Source of the DNA: Phascolarctobacterium sp.
GTDB taxonomy: Bacteria; Bacillota; Negativicutes; Acidaminococcales; Acidaminococcaceae
Length of the DNA stretch: 12,685 nucleotides
Reading direction: 5' to 3'
Assembly (NCBI GenBank): GCA_020024105.1
Contig: JAHHUH010000037.1
Coordinates: 1 to 12,685, forward strand
How positions within the stretch are numbered: position 1 is the first letter of the stretch; each line of letters begins with the position of its first letter. The notes beneath the pieces were generated by a model that was given only the letters and a program-made list of their open reading frames with translations, made no database searches and was not told where the DNA came from. Both the position numbers and the translations under genes were made by a program. Below are positions 8,350-12,685 of the stretch, piece by piece.

Positions 8350-8367
8350 AGTTAGTTTCTGCTAACT
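8350..8367. repeat. Inverted repeat AGTTAG-N6-CTAACT at the ChaN-like promoter
   Basis: A perfect 6-bp inverted repeat with a 6-nt spacer, lying at the predicted transcription start of the ChaN-like gene. The position suits a repressor operator or a 5' RNA hairpin. It does not match a Fur box, so iron regulation cannot be claimed. Confidence 0.35.
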
Positions 8368-8375
8368 CGTTGGTA

Positions 8376-8404
8376 ATCATAAATCACTTTTCCTGCCTTG
8401 TCAA
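8376..8404 (-). promoter_or_regulatory. Promoter of the ChaN-like gene
   Basis: On the minus strand, consensus TTGACA (8399-8404), a 17-nt spacer and TATGAT (8376-8381). Transcription would start near 8369, so the ATG at 8380 is part of the -10 and cannot be in the mRNA. Translation must start at the ATG at 8323, which follows GAAAGGGA and begins a proper signal peptide. Confidence 0.75.
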
Positions 8405-8765
8405 TGCCCCCTCATTCCAGCCCTGCTAAGCACCGTAAAAGCTAGTTTTTTCTTTATAAATATCAGCTACTTAGTAAGTAAATACAGCTTATTTACCCTG
8501 CACATTTTTTAGCTTTTTTGAAGAAAATGTAAAGTATTTAGCAATATCCATTCACTTTTCCGGTGGTAAAAAATTGGCCAATAAAAATATTTATACTTCT
8601 TTTTAGTGTGAACTATCATTTTTCCTTCGGGTCTTTTTTATTTATATTTAATTTATTTTTTATAATATAAAAGAAAAATTTCTTTTATCAATGAATAATT
8701 TATGTGATTTTCCTTCTTTTGCATAAATACTCATTCGAGTCAGAGTTTACACTTTTTCTAAAACA
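8405..8765. other. AT-rich intergenic region
   Basis: No convincing gene. It contains short inverted repeats: GTAAATA-N5-TATTTAC (8478-8496), a 20-bp near-palindrome of T/A tracts around GAAAAATTTC (8668-8687), and ACTC-ATTC-GAGT (8729-8740). A TATAAT at 8661-8666 has no good -35. The very low GC and lack of reading frames suggest a regulatory spacer between divergent genes, much longer than other spacers here. Confidence 0.5.
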
Positions 8766-8794
8766 TTGTGGTATTTTTGTGACTATGTTATAAT
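8766..8794 (+). promoter_or_regulatory. Promoter of the AGCS symporter gene
   Basis: TTGTGG (8766-8771), a 17-nt spacer and TATAAT (8789-8794) preceded by TG at -1 spacing (TGTTATAAT), an extended -10. The start site near 8801 leaves a leader of about 36 nt, too short for a glycine riboswitch, which some relatives use. Confidence 0.7.
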
Positions 8795-8836
8795 TACCGC
8801 CATAAAGAATCTTTGACTAATAATGAGGTGAGCCAT

Positions 8837-10231
8837 ATGTATGAATTTTTAACCACAGTTAACACTTTAGTTTGGGGACCACCCCTTATGCTGCTTTTAA
8901 TTGGCACAGGTGTACTTTTAACCCTGCGCCTAGGCCTTTTACAAATTACCAGGCTACCCAAGGCCCTGGCCTTAATTTTCACCGCCCGCAATGCCGGTCA
9001 CGGAGATGTCAACAGCTTTCAGGCCCTCTGTACCGCCCTGGCGGCCACTGTAGGCACCGGTAACATCGTAGGTGTAGCAACTGCAGTCAAGGCCGGCGGT
9101 CCCGGCGCTCTCTTCTGGATGTGGCTGGCTGCCTTCTTCGGTATGGCAACCAAATACGCAGAGGGTGTGCTGGCAGTTAAATATCGCTCAGTGGATGCGA
9201 ACGGAAATATCTCCGGTGGCCCCATGTATTATATTGAAAAAGGTTTGGGTAAAAAATATAAGCCCCTGGCAGTACTCTTTGCCATTTTTGGTATTCTGAC
9301 CGCTTGCCTCGGCTCCGGTACCTTTACCCAGGTGAACGCCATTGCCTCCATCACCACTGTTACCTTTGGCATTCCTGCCCTCTATACCGGTATCCTGCTT
9401 ACCGTCCTGGTCGGCTTCGTTACCATCGGTGGTCTTAAATCCATCGCTAAGGTAGCAGCGAAAATCGTTCCTCTCATGTCCGTAATTTACGTGGCAACCA
9501 CTGTATCCCTCCTGCTCTACTACGCTACGGAAATCCCGGCAGCCATTGCCCTAATTCTCCATTCTGCCTTTACTCCCACGGCAGCGGCAGGCGGCTTCTT
9601 AGGTGCTACCGTCATGGTTGCTATGCGTACCGGTGTAGCCCGCGGCATCTTCTCCAATGAGGCAGGCCTGGGCTCCGCTCCCATCGTAGCTGCGGCTGCC
9701 AAAACCAAGTGGCCTGCTGAACAGGGTCTAATCTCCATGACCGGTACCTTCATTGATACCATTATCATCTGTACCCTTACCGGCCTAGCCCTCATCGTCA
9801 GCGGTGTCTGGTGTGGTGATTTAAACGGTGCCGCTATGACAGAACAAGCCTTTGCCTCTGTTTTCCCACTTTTTGGCAAACACATGCTCTTCCTAGGCCT
9901 AGTGCTCTTTGCCTTTACCACTATTATTGGTTGGAATTATTACGGTGAACGCTGCGTGGAATATCTTTTTGGAGTCCGCGCTATCCTGCCCTACCGTTAC
10001 CTTTTCATTCTGCTCATCGCCAGCGGTACCTTCTTAAAATTAGAAACCATCTGGATTTTAGCGGATATCGTTAACGGCCTGATGGCCTTCCCCAACCTAG
10101 TAGCACTTTTAGGCCTAAGCGGCGTAGTAGTTGCTGAAACTAAGCGTTATTTTAGCTACTGGGACAAGGTCCACTGCCGTAAGCAACGCTTTAAGGAAAT
10201 AAAAAATAGCGCCACTGCTTACGACAATTAA
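8837..10231 (+). CDS. Sodium:alanine/glycine symporter, AGCS family
   Basis: 464 residues of mostly hydrophobic helices (about 10-11 membrane segments), the usual size for the alanine/glycine:cation symporter family, which imports alanine or glycine with Na+. Signature stretches seen: ATVGTGNIVGVATAV (70-84); GGPMYYIEKGLG (127-138); GIFSNEAGLGSAPI (270-283), the best-known AGCS motif; and GWNYYGERC (365-373). The basic C-terminal tail is cytoplasmic in type. The ATG at 8837 is chosen because GAGGTG precedes it by about 8 nt; the frame extends upstream to a TTG at 8813 that would lack a ribosome site and add eight polar residues. Single-gene unit with its own promoter and terminator. Exact substrate cannot be read from sequence. 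Confidence 0.95.
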   Translation: MYEFLTTVNTLVWGPPLMLLLIGTGVLLTLRLGLLQITRLPKALALIFTARNAGHGDVNSFQALCTALAATVGTGNIVGVATAVKAGGPGALFWMWLAAFFGMATKYAEGVLAVKYRSVDANGNISGGPMYYIEKGLGKKYKPLAVLFAIFGILTACLGSGTFTQVNAIASITTVTFGIPALYTGILLTVLVGFVTIGGLKSIAKVAAKIVPLMSVIYVATTVSLLLYYATEIPAAIALILHSAFTPTAAAGGFLGATVMVAMRTGVARGIFSNEAGLGSAPIVAAAAKTKWPAEQGLISMTGTFIDTIIICTLTGLALIVSGVWCGDLNGAAMTEQAFASVFPLFGKHMLFLGLVLFAFTTIIGWNYYGERCVEYLFGVRAILPYRYLFILLIASGTFLKLETIWILADIVNGLMAFPNLVALLGLSGVVVAETKRYFSYWDKVHCRKQRFKEIKNSATAYDN

Positions 10232-10253
10232 AAGTAACAATCGTTCTTCTCCT

Positions 10254-10284
10254 AAGCCGTCCAGTCAGCTGTCTGGACGGCTTT
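10254..10284 (+). terminator. Terminator after the AGCS symporter gene
   Basis: A perfect 11-bp GC-rich stem, AAGCCGTCCAG (10254-10264) with CTGGACGGCTT (10273-10283), and an 8-nt loop. The T tract after it is short (TTTCC), so termination may be incomplete. Confidence 0.75.
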
Positions 10285-10371
10285 CCTATATAAGGAAAGG
10301 CCTCTCCCTTACAACAAAAGTCCCCTGCCAGCTACAAGTGGTACAAAAATACTCTTAGTTTTTAATTTTAA

Positions 10372-10400
10372 TTGCATCTTACGGCAATTAATGTTATACT
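10372..10400 (+). promoter_or_regulatory. Promoter of the GIY-YIG/NUMOD1-like gene
   Basis: TTGCAT (10372-10377), a 17-nt spacer and TATACT (10395-10400) with an extended TG (TGTTATACT). It gives a leader of about 45 nt before the ATG at 10451. Confidence 0.65.
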
Positions 10401-10450
10401 CGTAGATAAGATTTTTTATAGACTGTTTATTGACAATTAGGAGAGAAAAT

Positions 10451-11332
10451 ATGGAAATAGTTTTAAGCAATAAGGTAACTCTTTGGAAAAAATTCAACAC
10501 ATTGGTTAATTTTAACCTACATGAACGGAAAAATTATTTTCTAAACAATCAGGATTTGATGAGTCTGCGTCTGAGAAATTTTAATCCTACCAAGATTAAA
10601 ATTGGTGATGACATTTTTCAGGTAGTACCTGCTATTGCCATCATCAAAGCTAATCCCATTGAGGATAATCACTACAGATATATGTACATTCAAATCAATG
10701 CTAAAACTAATGAATATTATCTCGGCAGTCTCAACCGCCGTAAATGGAACGAGGCTAAACATTTTACCACTCCGGAACTGAAGCTGGAAGGCAAGCACCC
10801 CGATTACCAGGGTGATTTCATCAGACTGTTCTTCGCTCCCTGTAATACGGACAGAGAGTTGGCTTCCCTGCAGGAAAAGCTGCTGGCCACCGTTATTACG
10901 GCTGATCCTAAATGCCTAAACAATAGAAAAAATATCGATACCATCATGGACAACGAAAAGCACTGGAAGCTCTATCAGGTTAAGGGCGAATTATCTGAAC
11001 TGGACATTTTAGGCTCCTTCTTTGATTACGAGTTGACCCATCAGGAAAAAGCTGCACCTGCTCCTAAAGCAGCAGCCAAGCAAGCTGCCCCTGTACAGGA
11101 TAAGCCCCATAAGAGCAGCTCCAGAGCTACCTGTAAGGCTATCGATATGCTTGACCTGACCACTGGTGAGGTACTCCGCCAGTTTGCCAGCCAAAAGGAC
11201 GCTGCAGCCTGGTTAGTCCAGGAGGGCAAGGCTAAAAGTCTCAGCTGTGCCAGCTCCGTCAGCGCTGTCTGCCGTGGTGCAGGTAACCGCAAGCAGGCCT
11301 ATGGCTATAAATGGGCTTATGCTGACAAATAA
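10451..11332 (+). CDS. Uncharacterised protein: divergent GIY-YIG-like domain plus C-terminal NUMOD1-like domain
   Basis: 293 residues, predicted cytoplasmic. Residues 1-70 match nothing I know. Residues 75-165 follow the GIY-YIG pattern: YMYIQINAKTNEYYLG (77-92) in place of GIY...YIG, arginines R96/R97 after it, E142 in ELASLQEKLL, and N157/N158 in CLNNR where the family's final Asn lies. The first motif lacks the usual glycine, so activity is doubtful. A linker rich in Ala, Pro and Lys (about 205-225) leads to residues 226-290, resembling NUMOD1: DLTTGEVLRQFASQKDAAAWL, then VCRG and AYGYKWAY. GIY-YIG plus NUMOD architecture is typical of homing endonucleases. Start: ATG with AGGAGAG 5 nt before it; the TTG at 10430 is rejected. 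Own promoter and terminator; no intron or phage genes nearby. Confidence 0.6.
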   Translation: MEIVLSNKVTLWKKFNTLVNFNLHERKNYFLNNQDLMSLRLRNFNPTKIKIGDDIFQVVPAIAIIKANPIEDNHYRYMYIQINAKTNEYYLGSLNRRKWNEAKHFTTPELKLEGKHPDYQGDFIRLFFAPCNTDRELASLQEKLLATVITADPKCLNNRKNIDTIMDNEKHWKLYQVKGELSELDILGSFFDYELTHQEKAAPAPKAAAKQAAPVQDKPHKSSSRATCKAIDMLDLTTGEVLRQFASQKDAAAWLVQEGKAKSLSCASSVSAVCRGAGNRKQAYGYKWAYADK

Positions 11333-11351
11333 GATTCCTTATTAAAATAGT

Positions 11352-11400
11352 AAAACCGCTTAGAGCAATCTTTTTCAGGATTACTCCAAGCGGTTTTTTT
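11352..11400 (+). terminator. Strong terminator after the GIY-YIG/NUMOD1-like gene
   Basis: A long hairpin: AAAACCGCTT (11352-11361) pairs with AAGCGGTTTT (11388-11397), extended inward by GAG/CTC and AATC/GATT with two mismatches, ending in a T run to 11400. Confidence 0.9.
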
Positions 11401-11437
11401 GTTTAATAAGGAGCTGCTGAAAATTTCTCCAGCTACC

Positions 11438-11473
11438 AAAAAGAAAAGAGCCACCTCTCCCAAGTGAGGTGGC
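11438..11473 (-). terminator. Minus-strand terminator downstream of the small membrane ORF
   Basis: On the minus strand, GCCACCTC (11466-11473) and GAGGTGGC (11450-11457) form an 8-bp GC-rich stem with an 8-nt loop, followed by TCTTTTCTTTTT (11438-11449). It would end a minus-strand transcript from the unknown gene at 11907-12685, or a small RNA from the spacer. Confidence 0.7.
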
Positions 11474-11482
11474 AACAATCCC

Positions 11483-11521
11483 TTTTCATTTAACTAACCA
11501 ATCAGACGAGATAAATGAAAA
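11483..11521. repeat. Inverted repeat TTTTCATTTA ... TAAATGAAAA
   Basis: A perfect 10-bp inverted repeat (11483-11492 with 11512-11521) around a 19-nt loop, 9 nt from the minus-strand terminator hairpin. As RNA it would be a second stem-loop. Function unknown. Confidence 0.6.
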
Positions 11522-11569
11522 ACTTTATTCTTCTCCGCGACTACTATTATAGCTCTCTTAACTCCAAAC

Positions 11570-11622
11570 GAATAATATTCTTTTGGAAACATTAATATTC
11601 CTGCTAGGAATATTAATGTTTC
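11570..11622. repeat. Perfect 16-bp hairpin with flanking palindrome
   Basis: GAAACATTAATATTCC (11586-11601), loop TGCTA, then its exact complement (11607-11622). A short palindrome GAATAATATTC (11570-11580) lies 5 nt away and shares the AATATTC core. There is no U tract on either side, so it is not a standard terminator. Possible roles are a protein-binding palindrome, a structured RNA, or a mobile-element end or remnant. No neighbouring transposase is seen. Confidence 0.65.
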
Positions 11623-11781
11623 TGTCTGCTAAAATAGTTTTCCTCCCTACGGATTACATTTTACAGAAAATCAGTAGAGCCTACACACTTCACATAATTA
11701 ATCAAAAATATGTATTTCATCACCAATTAATCCAACTTGTTATAAATTAACTCTACATTTTTCACATGATCCCGAATAGCA
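11623..11781. other. AT-rich spacer with possible out-of-frame remnant
   Basis: About 22% GC over 11701-11760 (13 of 60 by hand count). It contains the small palindrome ATTTT-ACAG-AAAAT (11652-11665) and, on the minus strand, a protein-like reading segment (11727-11804) described with the small membrane ORF. No standalone gene with a start and ribosome site is evident. Confidence 0.4.
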
Positions 11782-11910
11782 TTACTGACCGTATATGCAT
11801 ACAGTTATAGCCAAAAAAAACAAGAGTAGCCCTATAAAGTCATGATCCATAATCAAGTTTATGCCCACAAGAAGCAACAAAACGCAAACTAAAATGATAA
11901 TCCCATTCAT
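11782..11910 (-). CDS. Small two-helix membrane protein, unrecognised
   Basis: 42 codons, ATG to TAA. The ATG overlaps the TGA stop of the preceding gene in an ATGA arrangement, and AGAGGG lies 9-10 nt upstream inside that gene, so translational coupling is likely. The product has two hydrophobic segments, residues 4-21 (IIILVCVLLLLVGINLIM) and 25-40 (FIGLLLFFLAITVCIY), joined by a polar DHD turn, with almost no other charges. It would insert as a hairpin in the cytoplasmic membrane. I do not recognise it. Past its stop, one frame over, the sequence encodes a helical polar peptide ending YNKLD (11727-11804). It could be a natural cytoplasmic tail, so this ORF may be the front of a frameshifted gene of about 65 codons. 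Confidence 0.5.
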   Translation of the reverse strand: MNGIIILVCVLLLLVGINLIMDHDFIGLLLFFLAITVCIYGQ

Positions 11911-12685
11911 TTTGTTTCCCTCTTTTCGTCAAGAAATAGTTTGAACCGAAACGACAGCTCCTGATTGACGATTTCCCTGGGCAGCTTCCGAGGATTGGCG
12001 ATCAGATACCAGGCCCGGTAGGTCCGCTTTTCCATGTCCTGCTCCTGAAGGTAGAGCTGGTAGCCTGCTTCGTCCTCATCAGTCCATGTGTCATACTGCT
12101 TTTTGGCCCGGACATGGTTTCCCACCACCGCATCCAATTCCTCCGCCGTGCGGCTGGCGGCCCAGGCGTGATCCACATCATGGGCGTGGGAGAGGTGGAA
12201 CAACATAGAGCCCATCCCGTTCTTTGCCTTGCACTCCGGCGTTCCTCGCAATTCCAACTGACGTCGGTACTCCTCCAGCTGTTCCGCTGTTCCGTACCGT
12301 TCCACCATCTGTTCCCGCACATAGATGTACCAGCTGTAATCCTCTGGCTGGGTAAAGGGGGCACAGACCGTCTGGAGCGCCTCTGTCGGGTCTTCTTCAA
12401 AGCAGTTGATAAAATCGAGGTAGTGGACTTTGATCAGGGGCAGGAAGGTGTCCAGCAGCCCGGTGTTCAGCTGTAGATCCTCTGTCAGCATCCGAAAGAA
12501 TGAACCGCCTGTTGTCGATTCTATTTTGAAAGAGTAGAGCCAATCATCTCCCTGCTTTATGATACAGGTGAAGCCTACCTCCACATTTCCATGGCCGTTT
12601 TCGTAGTCTATGTAGTTGTAGCGACTGCGCTCAAACCAGATCAGATAGGTCAGGCCGTTTTTCGCTTTCTTTTTGAAGTCGCCCT
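11907..12685 (-). CDS. Unrecognised GC-rich gene, 5' end beyond the window
   Basis: The frame is open on the minus strand from the window edge to TGA at 11907, at least 258 residues. A GTG at 12584 could start a 225-residue form, but the codons upstream stay open and protein-like (LTYLIWFERSRYNYIDYENG), so the true start is likely outside. I know no family for it. Seen: acidic, aromatic-rich, with charged helical stretches (EQLEEYRRQLELRG; TDEDEAGYQLYLQEQDMEKR), a His/Asp cluster HLSHAHDVDHAW and a basic C-terminal end (LSFRFKLFLDEKRETK). No signal peptide or membrane segment in the visible part. GC is markedly higher (36 of 60 over 12181-12240) than in the adjacent spacer, and neighbouring genes are not so GC-rich, which suggests transfer. 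It overlaps the small membrane ORF by 4 nt. Confidence 0.8.
   Translation of the reverse strand, partial: GDFKKKAKNGLTYLIWFERSRYNYIDYENGHGNVEVGFTCIIKQGDDWLYSFKIESTTGGSFFRMLTEDLQLNTGLLDTFLPLIKVHYLDFINCFEEDPTEALQTVCAPFTQPEDYSWYIYVREQMVERYGTAEQLEEYRRQLELRGTPECKAKNGMGSMLFHLSHAHDVDHAWAASRTAEELDAVVGNHVRAKKQYDTWTDEDEAGYQLYLQEQDMEKRTYRAWYLIANPRKLPREIVNQELSFRFKLFLDEKRETK

Noticed and set aside
8813..8836. Upstream TTG start for the symporter
   Set aside because: No ribosome site before it, while GAGGTG sits correctly before the ATG at 8837.
8795..8836. Glycine riboswitch before the AGCS symporter
   Set aside because: The predicted leader is about 36 nt, too short for the aptamer, and no conserved core is seen.
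10430..10450. Upstream TTG start for the GIY-YIG/NUMOD1-like gene
   Set aside because: It would translate through the AGGAGAG ribosome site of the ATG at 10451.
11438..11622. CRISPR array or insertion-sequence ends in the hairpin-rich spacer
   Set aside because: The inverted repeats differ from one another, there are no regularly spaced direct repeats, and no transposase or target duplication is visible.
12002..12476. Other-frame open stretches of 120 and 132 codons in the GC-rich gene
   Set aside because: GC-rich shadow frames; the frame ending at 11907 stays open to the window edge and has the more natural composition.

Overview
The window looks like chromosomal DNA of a low-to-mid GC Firmicute that makes an outer membrane. 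The best fit is a Negativicutes lineage such as Acidaminococcaceae (Phascolarctobacterium/Acidaminococcus-like). That placement is inference. It rests on Firmicute-style ribosome binding sites and a dnaG-rpoD operon beside a secreted LptA/OstA-like protein, which monoderm Firmicutes do not need.

Layout. Positions 1-992, read on the minus strand, hold the 5' part of a 23S rRNA gene preceded by tRNA-Ile(GAU), tRNA-Ala(UGC) and a CAU-anticodon tRNA, with a near-consensus promoter right before the first tRNA. There is no 16S gene between that promoter and the 23S. Next on the same strand are rpoD (993-2594) and dnaG (2619-4406), the core of the macromolecular synthesis operon. Divergent from dnaG is a secreted LptA/OstA-domain protein (4552-5058) with its own promoter and terminator. 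A two-gene operon follows (5233-7291): a UPF0261/Tm-1-like ATP-binding protein and a PEP-hydrolase-like TIM barrel, the two halves of the plant Tm-1 protein as separate genes. Convergent to it is a ChaN-like haem/iron-associated gene (7430-8323, minus) interrupted by one in-frame amber codon. After an AT-rich spacer come an AGCS-family sodium:amino-acid symporter (8837-10231) and an unusual single-gene unit (10451-11332) whose protein resembles a divergent GIY-YIG domain joined to a NUMOD1-like DNA-binding domain.

The right end (11401-12685) differs in character: a very AT-rich, hairpin-rich spacer, then, on the minus strand, an unrecognised GC-rich gene running off the window. A 42-codon two-helix membrane ORF overlaps its stop codon, and the peptide just past that ORF's stop, in another frame, also looks protein-like. 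This part may be horizontally acquired.

How the genes work together. dnaG and rpoD couple replication priming and housekeeping transcription. The tRNA-23S unit, the LptA-like gene, the Tm-1-like operon, the ChaN-like gene, the symporter and the GIY-YIG/NUMOD1-like gene each have their own promoter, and most have a terminator, so they look like independent units. I see no CRISPR array, insertion sequence, phage module or complete defence system. The best leads are the 16S-less 23S unit, the amber codon, the GIY-YIG/NUMOD1-like protein and the overlooked small membrane ORF.
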